A DNA stretch of 64,000 nucleotides from Rugalucina vietnamica (GCA_964017185.1 OZ024878.1:13587351-13651350), one strand, 5' to 3'. Counted from the stretch's first letter, positions 1 through 11,604 are shown. Numbers and translations: made by a program. The notes: a model not told the origin generated them from the sequence alone.

Positions 1-857
1 ATGCAGTTTATGTTGCTGACCGTCAGCCAATGTGAACCTCCAGGCTCCATCTTTTGATGACCTGTCTGTATAAAAAGTTTTTCATGTCTGTCAAAATCCA
101 GTTGATAGGCCAACTGGCAAGACTGAAATCCCTGCAGGTCTAGAAATTGGTAGCTGAGTAAGTTCATAACACTGTCAATAATGATATCCTTCACCCACTG
201 TTTGCTCTCCAAAATCCTTTTTTGCGAACGTTTAAATTGTAGTGGAGCTTTATTCTGTCTGCTAGTACCCATACTTCCAGGCTATACATTTTGGAGTTGA
301 TGTTATAATATTATCAAAAGTAAATTCTGTTCGTCTTATGAACTGTTTTAAATAAGTTGCCTCCCTTGGGCCGGAAAGGCACATGTATTAGACGTAGTTT
401 GTTCATATTCAAACAGTGTTAGGAGTTCTTGTTCACCAAGTGTGTTGTTCTTTACTAAATTTTTGTTACTTTCGACAGATGACAAAGTCATAGTGTATAT
501 AATCATGCGACGTTGAATATTAAGTTTTGACGTTGTCTCGTAGCAACAATCTTTCAAGCATTCAAAGATTTAGAAGTTTTCTGAGTGTTTGGAGATTGTC
601 TGTAATTTCTGTTCCGTGATTTAGAAAGTTCTCTAATTTTTAGCTTTGATGACAACACATTTGTTCCGTAATAGAATTGTTCCGAGAAACGAGCTACTTC
701 GGTTCCAAGTTAGCTGTTCTGACATAACTTCCATTCCATGTTTGAGATGAATTTCTGCTATTTTAATAAGATTCTATAAATATTTTTTCCATGCATTCTA
801 GGGCATTCCGAATTTGTGTGTAACTTCCGTTCCGCATTTAGAAGGTATTTTGCTATT
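1..857. other. 5' end of window, no gene recognised
   Basis: AT-rich unique-looking sequence. From about 590 to 830 it shows a loose recurrence of ttccgttcc/gttccg. A 69-codon minus-strand open frame at 348-557 has no recognisable domain. The untranslated first exon or promoter of the FRRS1-like gene could lie anywhere in 1-13035 or upstream; I cannot place it. Confidence 0.4.
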
Positions 858-2235
858 TATACCCCCGGCATTTATGCCGACGGGTATATAGTTTTCGCTT
901 TTCCGTTTGTCCGTTCGTATGTTCGTTAGTTCGTTTGTTCGTTAGTTCGTTAGTTCAGTAGAATTTGCGTCAAAGTTTTGGTTAAAGTTTCTCTAGTGGT
1001 GTATATCTCATGCAGAAAGTCAGAAACCATTCATATTTGGACCATAGGTACCCTATAGGGTTTGCCTTGTTTCCATGAGTTCGGACCCCAGAGTCCATGC
1101 CCGTGGGTGGGGCTAGAGATCAAAATCTAGGTCACCTTTAATTTGCGACAAAGTTTTGGTTAAAGTTTCCCTAGTGGTGTATATCTCAAGAACCATTTAT
1201 CAGAAATCATTCATATTTGGACTTTAGGTACCCTATAGGGTTACTTTGATTCCAAGAGTTCAGACCCCAGGGTCCATGCCTGGGGGTGGGGCTAGAGTTC
1301 AAAATCTAGGTCACCTTTAATTTGCGTCAAAGTTTCGGTTAAAGTGTCTCTAATGGTGTATATCTCATGAGCCAATTTTCAGAAATCATTCATATTTGGA
1401 CTTTAGGTACCCTATAAGGTTTGCTTTGTTTCCGTGAGCTCAGACCTGAGGGTCCATGCTCGGGGGGTGGGGCTAGAGTTCAAAATCTAGGTCACCTTGA
1501 AAATGTGCTATTTACATAGTGTTTTTTTCTTCTCTAAGTTCATATATTAACAAAGACTTATAGGAATATATTCCAATTTGGATCATAGATACCCTTTAGG
1601 GTTGAATTAAATTTTATGGCACCAAACTCTAGGGGTGGGGCTGGAGGTCAAAATCTAGGACACATTTATAAGATACAATAGTTACCAAGATTAATATTCT
1701 GTAGGTCTATATCTTGACAACCATTTGTCAGAAAGCATTCATGCTTACAACATAGACAACATAGGTACCACATAAGGGTTAGACCCAAGGGTCCATGCAT
1801 GGGGGTGGGGGTGGGATGGACCCAAGGGTCTATGCATGGGGTGGTGGTGGGACTTGAGGTCAAGGTCTGGGGCATTTTTTTTTTTTTTTTTTTTTTAAGA
1901 ATGACACTCTATTTTCATTCCAATCTAGGACTGAGGACCTGACCCCCCACAATGTCCGTGGATTACGTCCTAGATTGAGTATACACGTCAGCTCTGTATA
2001 CTGCTCTAAAATAGATCTGTCATTCTAAAACACCACTTCCCCATGTTTGTATGCAATATGCTTTACAGTGCTTATTTCTAAAGTGTACTTGATAAGGGTA
2101 CTGTATTTTATTGGGGATTGGAGGTTCAATGTCAGGGGTGAGCATGTGCAGGGTTGTATAGGTAGGGGGTAGGGAGGGGGCTTTGTGGCTACCAGCTGGG
2201 GGTATACGTGCCTCTCAAGGCACTTTTTCTAGTTT
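858..2235 (+). mobile_element. Tandem-repeat element P1, copy a
   Basis: The head is tacccccggcatttatgccg (a short hairpin), followed by cgttcgtt/gttagttcg simple repeats, then about four units of roughly 180 bp. Each unit contains aaagttttggttaaagt, ggtaccctatagggtt and gggtggggctagag. The tail is ggggtatacgtgcctctcaa then ctagttttag; ggggtata is complementary to the head. The same architecture occurs at 2992-4518. It is non-autonomous, with no coding capacity, and resembles bivalve pearl-like elements. Confidence 0.75.
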
Positions 2236-2991
2236 TAGTATGTTCTGAAACAGGAGCTATTTCCGTTCCAATATAGCTATGCCAACATTATAAATTATTT
2301 CTGTTTCATGAGTGTTTAAACTTGGTCTGTTGTGAAACAATTCTGTTTTACGTTCCGAACATTCCATTCCTCCATTCCATTGTTCCGTACGTGTTCCATT
2401 CAGTATTCCGTTCTGGGTTTTAGTAATGGGCTCCTCAGAGAAGACTTCAGAAGGGTCGTATTGTATGTATAATCCCTTCAACTTGTTACAAATGTCATAT
2501 TTCAGTTTATACACTTACAATAAGAAAAACTAGTGTTGTTTGATTATGGAATTTTCATTATCGATAGACATGACTTTTTTTTTTTTTACTAATCATCCAT
2601 TATTATCAAAATTAGGAAGGTTTTAGTGGGCTTGATACCAAGACTTTAATAAAGAATGTGTTACATTATTTGGGTTTATCTGAAAACTTGTATCTGTGAC
2701 TCAACAAAGTTTTGTATGTTTGTTTGTATTGAAGGTTGCATCCCAGTCAACAATTTTTTAGTCATGTCAGGACAGAGCCACCGCTTCCTGAGTTTTAACC
2801 AGTATGCTGGTCCACTCTATAACCATGGCAGTAAAAGTTTTTGGCACTAGGAAGACACAGAGTTTAATAATATGGAGTAAAGTGTCTTCAAAATCATGAC
2901 TAGACTTTGCTATGCACAAAATATAAAAGCTCTGGGCTATGTGGTTTCTACTGGCGTCTGACCTTCACTAAATGCACTCTATACTAGTAAT
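2236..2991. other. Spacer between P1 copies, with a minus-strand SINE tail
   Basis: AT-rich. 2735-2850 is the minus-strand 3' part of a SINE family also seen at 36840-37060, 50645-50848 and 60930-61140 (shared phrase catgtcaggacagagcc, with 'tcaacaatttttta'). An 85-codon minus frame at 2257-2514 has no recognisable domain. Confidence 0.4.
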
Positions 2992-4518
2992 TATACCCCC
3001 GGCATTTATGCCGACGGGTATATAGTTTTCGCTTTTCCGTTCGTATGTTCGTTAGTTCGTTGGTTCGTTAGTTCAGTTAAAATGTCAAAGTTTTGGTTAA
3101 AGTTTCTCTGCTGGTGTATATCTCATGAACTAAATATCAGAAACCATTCATATTTGGACTATAGGTACCCTATAGCGTTGGCTTTGTTTCTATGAGTTTG
3201 GACCCCAGGGTCCATGCCTGGGGGTGGGGCTAGAGTTCAAAATCTAGGTCACCTTTAATTTGCGTCAAAGTTTTGGTTAAAGTTTCTCCATTGGTGTATA
3301 TCTCATGAACTATATATCAGAAACCATTCATATTTGAACTATAGGTACCCTATAGGGTTGGCTTTGTTTCTATGAGTTTGGACTCCAGGGTCCATGCCCT
3401 GGGGTGGGGCTAGAGTTCAAAATCTAGGTCACCTTTAATTTGCGTCAAAGTTTTGGTTAAAGTTTCTCTATTGGTGTATATCTCATGAACTATATATCAG
3501 AAACCATTCATATTTGGACTATAGGTACCCTATAGGGTTGGCTTTGTTTCTATGAGTTTGGACTCCAGGGTCCATGCCCGGGGGTGGGGCTAGAGTTCAA
3601 AATCTAGGTCACCTTTAATTTGCGTCAAAGTTTTGGTTAAAGTTTCTCTATTGGTGTATATCTCATGAACTATATATCAGAAACCATTCATATTTGGACT
3701 ATAGGTACCCTATAGGGTTAGCTTTATTTCTATGATTTTGGACCCCAGGGTCCATGCCCGGGGGTGGGGCTAGAGTTCAAAATCTAGGTCACCTTTAATT
3801 TGCGTCAAAGTTTTGGTTAAAGTTTCTCTATTGGTGTATATCTCATGAACTATATATCAGAAACCATTCATATTTGGACTATAGGTACCCTATAGGGTTG
3901 GCTTTGTTTCTATGAGTTTGGACTCCAGGGTCCATGCCCGGGGGTGGGGCTAGAGTTCAAAATCTAGGTCACCTTTAATTTGCGTCAAAGTTTTGGTTAA
4001 AGTTTCTCTAGTGGGGTATATCTCATGAGCCAATCATCAGAAGCCATTCATATTTGAACTATAGGTACCCTATAGGGTATAGGGTTGGGTCCATGTCGCG
4101 GGGGGGGGGGGGGGGGGGGGGGGGCTTGAGTTCAAGATCTAGGACATCAATACTTTTATTATTACTATTTTTTTTTTTTTTAATTTAGACTGACATTCCA
4201 TTTTCATTTTCCATCTAGGACTGAGGACCTGACACTCAATGTCCGTGATTAAGTCCTAGATGGAGTACACAAGTCAGCTCTGTGTACTGCTCTAAAGAAG
4301 ATATGTCACTCTAAAAACTACACTCCCTCATGTCTGTGGTCAAAGTGCTTTAGAATGCACACTTCTATAAAGTATTTGATAAGGGTACTGTTTTTTGTTC
4401 GGGATTTGTGATTCAATGTCAGGGGTGTACATGTGCTGGGTGGTTGTTGGAGGGAGGAGGACTGGGTGACCACCAGCCGGGGGTATACGTGCCTCTCAAG
4501 GCACCTTTTCTAGTTTTA
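2992..4518 (+). mobile_element. Tandem-repeat element P1, copy b, with five near-identical 180-bp units
   Basis: It has the same head hairpin and tail as the copy at 858-2235. Between about 3080 and 4080 the unit repeats with an exact period of 180 bp (tgcgtcaaagttttgg at about 3261, 3441, 3621, 3801, 3981), with only a few differences between units, which points to recent amplification. It ends with a run of about 25 G around 4099-4124 and a tail segment matching copy a. Confidence 0.78.
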
Positions 4519-4661
4519 GCATGTTTAAGCTTTTTAAAAAAGAAGACACTTGCATATACTTCTAATACATGTATATATCTATACAAGCGGCGGCTCCTAT
4601 ACTAAATAGTATACAGTCATGTTCAAAGTTAAGTTAAAAAAATGAAGGGTGATCTGGTGAG

Positions 4662-4868
4662 AATATGGGCACCTGCCCATTGGGAATATGGGCACCTGCC
4701 CATTGGGAATATGGGCACCTGCCCATTGGGAATATGGGCACCTGCCCATTGGGAATATGGGCACCTGCCCATTGGGAATATGGGCACCTGCCCATTGGGA
4801 ATATGGGCACCTGCCCATTGGGAATATGGGCACCTGCCCATTGGGAATATGGGCACCTGCCCATTGAG
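4662..4868. repeat. 23-bp minisatellite, about 9 units, each a hairpin
   Basis: The unit gaatatgggcacctgcccat + tgg is repeated nine times with almost no variation. Each unit contains the inverted pair atgggca-cc-tgcccat. Because 23 is not a multiple of three, all frames on both strands stay open and give the same cyclic peptide; these frames are not genes. Confidence 0.9.
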
Positions 4869-5255
4869 GCCTAAAGAAATAGATGGGTTGCTTGTGCCCC
4901 CAGGCAAAGCTGCTGACTGACTGTCTGATAAACCGCTCAGGTCTAAGCCTGCCCAGGAAATATGGTTTCAAGTCAAACCATCCATACATATAAACCTTAT
5001 TGGTTCGGTTGGGTGGTTATATTTGAAGCACTTTTTGGTGTCATGACATCCTGAATTTTGGTAACAAGTTAAAGTCCTGACATGACCATAGTTGTTGACT
5101 AGGATGTTAAGCATCATTTCAAACAACTCAAACAAAAAATTGATTATTCGACAATGACTACTTCATGCATTATCAGCGGTTTACAGTCTTTCCAACCTAT
5201 AATCTCTGTTGCTAGGATAGAAGTTAATGGTTTGTTGTCTTTAGTTTTGTTATAT

Positions 5256-5490
5256 GAGCCGCGACGCGAGAAAACCGGTCTTCGGGGTTTCCGACAAGGT
5301 CCGACACAAACCGGCCTGTACAAGCTCAGAAAATAGCTAGAAGCTTGAAATTTCAGATATAAGAAGAAGAGAGATTGTACTATCCGTGTAGCAAAAACAA
5401 AGGCGCTGATCAGCTTCGCGGTTACCGCGAAGCTGATCTGCGCCTTTGTTTTCGCCTATGTAGATTGTTGGTTTTCCCATGAGGCGGCTC
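5256..5490 (-). mobile_element. Palindromic GAGCC-element, type copy (235 bp)
   Basis: Reference description for the family. Terminal inverted repeats GAGCCGCgacgcGAGAAAACC / GGTTTTCccatgaGGCGGCTC frame the element. A long arm carries gtccgacacaaaccggcctg, agctagaagcttgaaatttc and gattgtactatccg. A near-perfect central palindrome is built of aacaaaggcgctgatcagc and gctgatctgcgcctttgttt. The short arm carries gcagattgttgg. The target duplication is ATAT. There is no coding capacity; it is a MITE-type element. Strand here: + means the long arm is on the right. Confidence 0.85.
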
Positions 5491-6009
5491 ATATTATGTC
5501 ACTAATGATAGTAGGATTGGGTGTTAAAGATAAGATGTTAAGAGTGTTGAATAAACACACTGCCCATCAGATTCTACAATTTGCATTACTGGTTTGTTTT
5601 GGTCAATAAGATAACTTGTGCACCAGTCTTTTCATGATTTGAAACCAAGACAATCAATTACCCAGCTCTTCAATTTAGACAAGTTTTTACAGTTTATCTT
5701 GCTTTTGCGGACAATTTATCCCCCTCCCCCCCCCCCCCCCACACACACACACACCACCACATATACAGGGGGATTTAGACAACAAATAAGTTCCAACTGT
5801 TAGACATAGCAGCATGATGCTGTATAGTTTTTGTTTGTTTTTTGTTTAATTCTCCACAAGTATTTCACCCCCTACCCCCACTCTTTGGGAGAAGACATTG
5901 ATGTGTGCATTATGCAGCAGTTATTTTTTTTTGCTACAAAATGTTCTAAATTTTAACACCTACAAGCTGCACTTAAAAAGATAGAGGATACATATAGCAA
6001 CTTACATTT
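5491..6009. other. Non-coding stretch with poly-C/(CA)n
   Basis: It contains a C-rich run (about 5720-5740) followed by an (AC)n microsatellite to about 5760. No gene or longer repeat is recognised. Confidence 0.5.
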
Positions 6010-6244
6010 GAGCTGCGTCGTGAGAAAACGGGATTATTGCCTATGCGAAAACAAAGGCACAGATCAGCTTCGCAGTAACTGCGAAGCTGATCAGCGCCTT
6101 TGTTTTCGCTACACAGATAGTACAATCCCTCTTCTTCTTAAATCTGGAATTTCAATGTTCTAGCCTGCTTCAGTGACTGTACAGGCCAGTTTGTGTCCGA
6201 CCTGATCGGAAACCCCGAAGACCTATTTTCTCACGTTGCGGCAC
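6010..6244 (+). mobile_element. Palindromic GAGCC-element
   Basis: Complete copy; target duplication ATTT on both sides; right end GGCAC by one substitution. Confidence 0.82.
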
Positions 6245-6308
6245 ATTTTAAAAGGTATTTAGACATGACTAATCTACGTAGTGCAAAAGCCCCCTTCAGG
6301 GTGTTTGA

Positions 6309-6497
6309 CCAGGCTCTGACAGAAATCAAGCTGCACGGGCACAGAAAATTATGGCATATAGCTTGAAATTTTGAATTTCAGAAGAGGAAAAGCTTTATCA
6401 GTGAAGCAAAAACAAAAGTGCTAAGTCAGCACAACTGATCTGCACCTTTTTTCAAACAGGCAAAATACAGGTTTTCTTATTACCGGGTATGCAGCTC
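6309..6497 (-). mobile_element. Palindromic GAGCC-element, degraded
   Basis: Diverged copy: the long-arm phrase 'agcttgaaatttt', a broken centre (aacaaaagtgctaagtcagc) and right end gcagctc are still readable. Confidence 0.55.
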
Positions 6498-6604
6498 ATA
6501 TTTGATACCCTTGTTGAATGCATTGAAAAGATAGGCTGCACAGATGAATAGTAATTCTGGCGTCTCACTGTGTCTCGTCTGTCTCACCAGTAGATCTGAC
6601 ACAC

Positions 6605-6830
6605 ATTCCGAAAACATGCCCATATAATATACAGTATTTTTTTTTCAGCTCAAAAATCAATAATTTTCAGAGGAAAAATTTTGATATTTTTCTTATTTGT
6701 ACGAGGCGGTTCTAACGAGTACCCACAATAATAAGAAAAATAGATATAGGCGGCCCCTGCATATCCCAGTTTTGCTGTATAAAAGTGGAGTTTAAGGGGA
6801 TATACTTGTTACGGACATGTTTTCCTGATG
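6605..6830. mobile_element. ACGAAAACATG hairpin element, copy lacking part of centre
   Basis: Member of a 230-320 bp family. Left end a(t/c)tacgaaaacatgccca, right end ggacatgttttcctgat (mutually inverted). A central hairpin is usually built on aacatagattgtgggtac/ggcggttctaacgagtaccc. Between centre and right end are atacccctgcaaaccccag and tatataaaagtggggt. It has no coding capacity. Confidence 0.65.
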
Positions 6831-6980
6831 AATAGGGCTCAGTACAACCACATAAAGTTTGCGAGAGAGACATGAAATTTAAGATTTACGAACTAAAGGA
6901 ATTTTCATGTCTAAAAAATACAACTACAGGATCAGCAGATTACTTCTGCATTAACATATATAGGCCTCGTATAATTTTTT

Positions 6981-7222
6981 GCGGCCCCCGTGGCCGAGTG
7001 GTTAAGAGCGCTGTTTCTTAATCACTGGATCATCTCACCGCTGTGTCTGGTGTGGGTTCGAGCCCTGCACTGGCCACATGTGAGACAAACCATGTTCTGC
7101 TTGCCGGTGTGCCAGGTGTTTTTTTCTAGATAAGCACTCCCGTTTTTTGCCCACCTACTGATTTGCCAATCTCATATGAGCTGAAATAATCTTGAAAGGG
7201 ACATAAAACTGAATAAAAAAAA
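6981..7222 (+). mobile_element. tRNA-derived SINE (A box and B box)
   Basis: The head ccgtggccgagtggttaaga and gtgggttcgagccctg match internal pol III A and B boxes of a Leu/Ser-type tRNA. The anticodon arm does not fold as a functional tRNA, and the head is followed by a tRNA-unrelated body (catgtgagacaaacca, ctcatatgagctgaaataat) and an A-rich tail. A second copy lies at 34339-34580. Confidence 0.8.
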
Positions 7223-7435
7223 AATTGTTTGCTATTATTTTTTTTTTTTCAAGTAAAGTTGTTTTGCTTTGTTATTGTGATCATACTGCCAATATTCTAT
7301 GGCTTGTTTTTTATGGTACTAAACAATACAAAAGTTCAGTTTTGAGGACAGTGTGACCAGCATTTTCGAACTTCGAACTTGATGTGAACTATACCACAGA
7401 GTGTACTTATCACTGTTATCTAGAGGCAACTAACA

Positions 7436-7680
7436 GGGCCCGGTTGTTCAAAACTAACGACGTCGTTAGTTAACGTTTCGTTAAAATTTCAAACATTAAT
7501 ATTACAAATACACTGTTATTTTTTGTTGAAAAAATGTGAGAATCCTTTGCAGTGCAAAGGATTCTCACATTTTTTCAACAAAAAATAACAGTGTATTTGT
7601 TACTTTAGCTGATATTTGCTTAACAAATTTATGTCTTAACGATATCGTGAAGCTAACGATGCTTTGAACAACTGGGTCCA
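7436..7680. mobile_element. GGGCCCAGTTGTTC palindromic element
   Basis: Family with ends gggcccggttgttcaaaa / ttgaacaactgggtcc. The centre is a long near-perfect palindrome built on gtgagaatcctttgcagtgc and its complement, with tacactgttattttttgtt arms. The whole 245 bp could fold into one hairpin. Confidence 0.8.
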
Positions 7681-7757
7681 GGACTGAGAGAGTGACCAAC
7701 ACAGACATGATTTGATAAGCAACAACGGGAGTACATACCTGTTTCTGAACACAAACT

Positions 7758-8053
7758 GGGGCCAGTTGTTCAAAATTAAGAATGTTGTTAGTTAAGGATT
7801 CAGTTAACGATTCGTTAAAATTTCAATTGGCAATATTACAAATACACTGTTATTTTTTGTCAAAAAAATGTGAGAATCCTTTGCATTGCAATTTTTTGTT
7901 GAAAAAATGTGAAAATCCTTTGCATTGCAAAGGATTCTCACATTTTTTCAACAAAAAATAACAGTGTATTTGCTTTTTAAATCGACGTATAGTCAAAAAA
8001 TTGAGGGCTTAACAACAGCGTTAAGCTAACAAAGTTTTGTACAACTGGCCCCA
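7758..8053. mobile_element. GGGCCCAGTTGTTC palindromic element with internal duplication
   Basis: Second copy of the family, 77 bp after the first. About 50 bp of the left central arm (ttttttgttgaaaaaatgtg) is duplicated, making the centre asymmetric. Confidence 0.75.
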
Positions 8054-8190
8054 GGTCTGTGCAGTTACAGAAGAATGCTAGAAGCTTGAAACTTTTATTT
8101 AAAAAGAAGAGGGGTACTATCTTGATAGTGGAAACAAAGGTGATGATCAGCTCTGCAATAATGATCTGCATCCTTGTTTTTACATAATAC
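8054..8190 (-). mobile_element. Fragment of palindromic GAGCC-element
   Basis: Long-arm and central parts only (tagaagcttgaaactttt; atgatcagctctgcaa; cttgtttttaca). Both ends are missing or displaced by neighbouring elements. Confidence 0.5.
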
Positions 8191-8192
8191 AC

Positions 8193-8270
8193 CTGGTCCC
8201 AAGGTTATAAAACTTTTTTTTATGCTCAGCTCAGCTGAGCATGAAAAAAGTTTTATAAAGCGGGGCCTGG
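8193..8270. mobile_element. AAGGTTATAAAAC palindromic element, short form
   Basis: Ends ggtcccaaggttataaaac / gttttataaagcggggcc with a central palindrome of tatgctcagctcagctgagc. Longer members lie at 27084-27297, 36593-36836 and 51586-51813. Confidence 0.65.
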
Positions 8271-8470
8271 ACCTCTTTATAACATGGTTCTTTACAACAC
8301 TGTTATGGATATAACACTGGTCACAGCTGGACCCCAAATGGTCATTTTGAACTTTTTTGCTATATATATGTCTATACATTTTAGTCTCGTTAGAACACAG
8401 ATTAGATAGCTAACACGGCACTGAGCAATAGTGTTATAGAGAGGTTGTGTTGTACTTTGAATATTCTCAT
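8271..8470. repeat. CTCNTTATAAC repeat fragment
   Basis: Phrases acctctttataacatgg and gtgttatagagaggttg face each other in inverted orientation. They resemble better-kept copies at 38215-38410 and 58555-58740. Confidence 0.45.
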
Positions 8471-8537
8471 TTCATATTGTATACAATAAAGGCTTTATTT
8501 TTATTAAGGGTAACTCTTTTTAACACACTGCATATTT

Positions 8538-8764
8538 GAGCCTGTGCGTGAGAAAACCAACAATTTGGGTTCCAACCACACAAACCGGGCTGTACAGTCA
8601 CAGAAGATGGTTAGAGGTTGGCAATTTTGGATTTAGAAAGTAGAGGAATTGTAGTCTAGCAAAAACAAAGGCGCTGAGCCTGATCAGCTTCGCAGTTACT
8701 GCGAAGCTGATCTGCGCCTTTGTTTTTGCTTATGCAGATTGTTGGTTTTCCCATGCAGCGGCTT
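8538..8764 (-). mobile_element. Palindromic GAGCC-element
   Basis: Left end GAGCCtgtgcgtGAGAAAACC; centre intact (cgcagttactgcg); right end GGCTT. Confidence 0.75.
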
Positions 8765-8935
8765 GTTTATTTTTATTAAGGGTACGTAACTCTTTTTCAC
8801 ACACTTTATATTATGTAATTGTATGAATTGTTGAAGCATACTTGTATACAAAAAAAATATAGGTGTTGTTATAAATATTCTGAACAATCTGCTGGGAGTT
8901 TTTTTTTAGTAATTAGATCATAGAGTATTCAATCT

Positions 8936-9171
8936 GAGCCACCATACCAGAAAACCAACAATCTGCATATGCAAAAACAAAGACGCAGATCAGCTGTGCA
9001 GTAGCTACAAAGCTGATCAGTGCCTTGGTTCTCACTCCATAGATAGTACAATGTCTCCTCTTTCTAAATCTGAAATTTCAAGTTGCTGGCCTGCTTCTGT
9101 GGCTGTACAGTCTGGTTTGTGTCCAACCTGGTTGGAAACCCAGATTGTTGTTTTTTCTCAAACGAAGGCTC
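8936..9171 (+). mobile_element. Palindromic GAGCC-element
   Basis: Complete but diverged copy; centre agctgtgcagtagctacaaa has lost perfect pairing. Confidence 0.72.
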
Positions 9172-9274
9172 AGATCATACAGTATTCAATTTCATGCATT
9201 TGTACTTGGTTAATTGTTCCTATAAACATGAAAAAACAAACAAGATTTGCATTCTGCAGTTGTGAAAATTATTT

Positions 9275-9509
9275 GAGCCTGTGCATGACAAAACCAACAA
9301 TTTGGGTTTCCGACCAGGTCCAACACAAACCGGCCTGTTCAGTCACAGAAGATGGTTAGAGGCTTGAAATTTTGTATTTAAGTAGGAGAGGGATTGTTCT
9401 ATCCGTGTAGCGAAAACAAAGGCGCTGATCAGCTTCGCGGTTACCGCGAAGCTGATCTGCGGCTTTGTTTTCGCCTATGCAAATTGTTGGTTTTCTCATG
9501 CACAGGCTC
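9275..9509 (-). mobile_element. Palindromic GAGCC-element
   Basis: Complete; target duplication ATTT; perfect centre cagcttcgcggttaccgcga. Confidence 0.82.
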
Positions 9510-9640
9510 ATTTACTATTCATGTGATTTGTATGACTAACAGACTTGAGGGCATTGAAATTTTATTCTTTCAAAGTTTATCTGCACTTAAAATCGTGACT
9601 TATAGATTGTAACTTTGCATGTCTATGAATTTTTGGGTTA

Positions 9641-9909
9641 CATCAGGAAAACGTGTCCATGAAAAAAGTATACCCCCTCATACCCCACTTTTATATAGCA
9701 AAACTGGGGTTTACAGGTGTATACATATTTTTCTTATTTTTGCTTCAAAACATAGATACTCGTTAGAACAGCCTCACCGAGGCGGTTCTAACCTGTACCC
9801 ACAATCAATGTTTTGTGCAAAACTGAGAAAAATATTAAAAATTTTCTGAAAATTTTATTTTTATAACTTAAAAAATCTCTGTATATTGCATGGGCAAGTT
9901 TTCGTAATG
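9641..9909. mobile_element. ACGAAAACATG hairpin element
   Basis: Ends atcaggaaaacgtgtcca / gggcaagttttcgtaatg; central hairpin around cctcaccgaggcggttct. Confidence 0.75.
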
Positions 9910-10246
9910 TATACTGAACAAAAAAAAAAAAGTACCAAAATTTTTCCTCTTAATTCTGATCAAACTATGACAAAAGATTTAAATTCATTTTGTAGATGTG
10001 TGTTAGAGTTCAAAATTCCAAAGAGAAAGCGTAGGTAGCGTTATGTGTCGTTGTTTTTTGTTCAGTATACATGTACTACATGTATATGTATCATAATCTG
10101 TGAAGTTTAAAATATGGAGAAGTGTGATTGTATTGACCATGCTGCTTTACCACTGACATATAGTGTATTTCCAAAAGGAAGGTCAGTCTCAGGTAAACTG
10201 GCACAGTAGGACATTTAGTTTCAAACTCAGTTTCAGCCATGTCTGC

Positions 10247-10474
10247 ATCAGGAAAACATGTCTCCCACTTTTATATATACCTAATTTTCTTTAATATTTT
10301 TGATCTAAAACATACATTGTGGGTACTTGTTAGAACCGCCTCCTCAGCTCATTGTACCCACAATGTATGTTTTGAGCGAGAATATTTAAAAAAATCAATT
10401 TTTTTTCCAATGAAATTTTCAAATTTTTCTTCTGAAAAAAATCTCTGTATATCGCATGGTCAAGTTCTCTTAAA
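10247..10474. mobile_element. ACGAAAACATG hairpin element, shortened
   Basis: Left end atcaggaaaacatgtctccc; central arms aacatacattgtgggtac and gtacccacaatgtatgtttt; right end gcatggtcaagttctc is diverged. Confidence 0.65.
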
Positions 10475-10504
10475 TGGAATATAATGGAATTTTCAGATTT
10501 AAAC

Positions 10505-10798
10505 ATCAGGAAAACATCTCCGTGCAATAAATACCCCCTTCAACCCCACTTTTATATAGTAAAACTGGGGCTTGCAGGGGTATTCTTATTTTTCTTATTT
10601 TTGCTCCAAAACATAGATTGTGGGTACTCGTTAGAACCGCCTCGGCTAGGCGGTTCTAGCCGAGTAGGTTCTAACGTGTACCTACAATCTATGTTTTGAG
10701 CAAAAATAAGAAAAATGTCAAAAATTTTCTTCTGAAATTTTTCAAATTTTACAACTTAAAAAAATTCTGTATATTGCATGGGCATGTTTTCGTAATGA
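10505..10798. mobile_element. ACGAAAACATG hairpin element
   Basis: Complete copy with central hairpin cgcctcggctaggcggttct and right end gggcatgttttcgtaatg. Confidence 0.75.
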
Positions 10799-10847
10799 TA
10801 TTGTAGCCACTGATTAATCAGCACTATCAGGAAAACCCCACTTTTAT

Positions 10848-11126
10848 CATTACGAAAACACGCCCATGCAATATACAGAGATTTTTTTCATCTATAAAAA
10901 TTAAAAATTTCACCAGAAAATTTTTGATGTTTTTAATATATTTGCTCAAAACATACATTGTGGGTACACGTTAGAACCGCCTCGCCGAGGCGGTTCTAAC
11001 GAGTACCCACAATGTATGTTTTGGATCAATAATAAGAAAATTAGGTAAACCCCTGCAAACCCCAGTTTTACTATATAAAAGTGGGGTTCAAGGGGGTGAA
11101 CATTGCACGGACATGTTTTCCTGATG
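10848..11126. mobile_element. ACGAAAACATG hairpin element
   Basis: Complete copy in the opposite orientation to its left neighbour: attacgaaaacacgcccatg to ggacatgttttcctgatg. Centre cgcctcgccgaggcggttct. Confidence 0.78.
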
Positions 11127-11129
11127 TAT

Positions 11130-11374
11130 TGTAAATGTAAGTAGAGTTTACAGGGTATACATTGTTTTCTTATATTTGAACCAAAACATAGGTTGTTGGT
11201 GTTCGCTGAGACATTAGTAGTAATGGTGGATCTAATGGGTACCCACAATCTATGTTTTGAGCACAAATATAAAAATGTCAAAAATTTTCTGATTAAATTT
11301 TCAATTTTTCAATTTTAACAGCTAAGAAAAATCTCTTTACATGTATTATGCATGGGCATGTTTTCGTAATGACT
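11130..11374. mobile_element. ACGAAAACATG hairpin element, diverged
   Basis: Abuts the previous copy; its left terminus is lost, the centre is degraded, and the right end gggcatgttttcgtaatg is intact. Five copies of the family lie head to tail from 9641 to 11374. Confidence 0.6.
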
Positions 11375-11604
11375 GCATATTTTGCATGAAAAGAAAAAAA
11401 TGCATATTTTGCAGAAGTAAAGTATTTTACAATTCACGTGATTTTGTATGTCTTAAGGACAATGAAATTCGATCCTTTAAAAAAGTCTAGTTAGGCTTAA
11501 AATCGTGACTTAAATGTACCCTTTTCTGTCTGAATGGTGGCCTTGAATATATATTTTTAGGTATTTCATTCAAACTGTTTCACATGAATTTATGAGACAT
11601 ATTG

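Noticed and set aside
4597..4989. Overlapping open frames of 69-130 codons on both strands
   Set aside because: They arise from the 23-bp minisatellite, whose unit has no stop in any frame; the peptides are cyclic shifts of each other.
6981..7060. tRNA gene (Leu/Ser type)
   Set aside because: A and B boxes are present, but no full cloverleaf or discriminator is evident, and the same body and A tail recur at 34339, so it is a SINE.
9394..9612. Recurring short frames with phrases such as KGADQLRGYREADLRLCFR
   Set aside because: The same phrases appear wherever the palindromic GAGCC-element occurs, in either strand; they are translations of the element.
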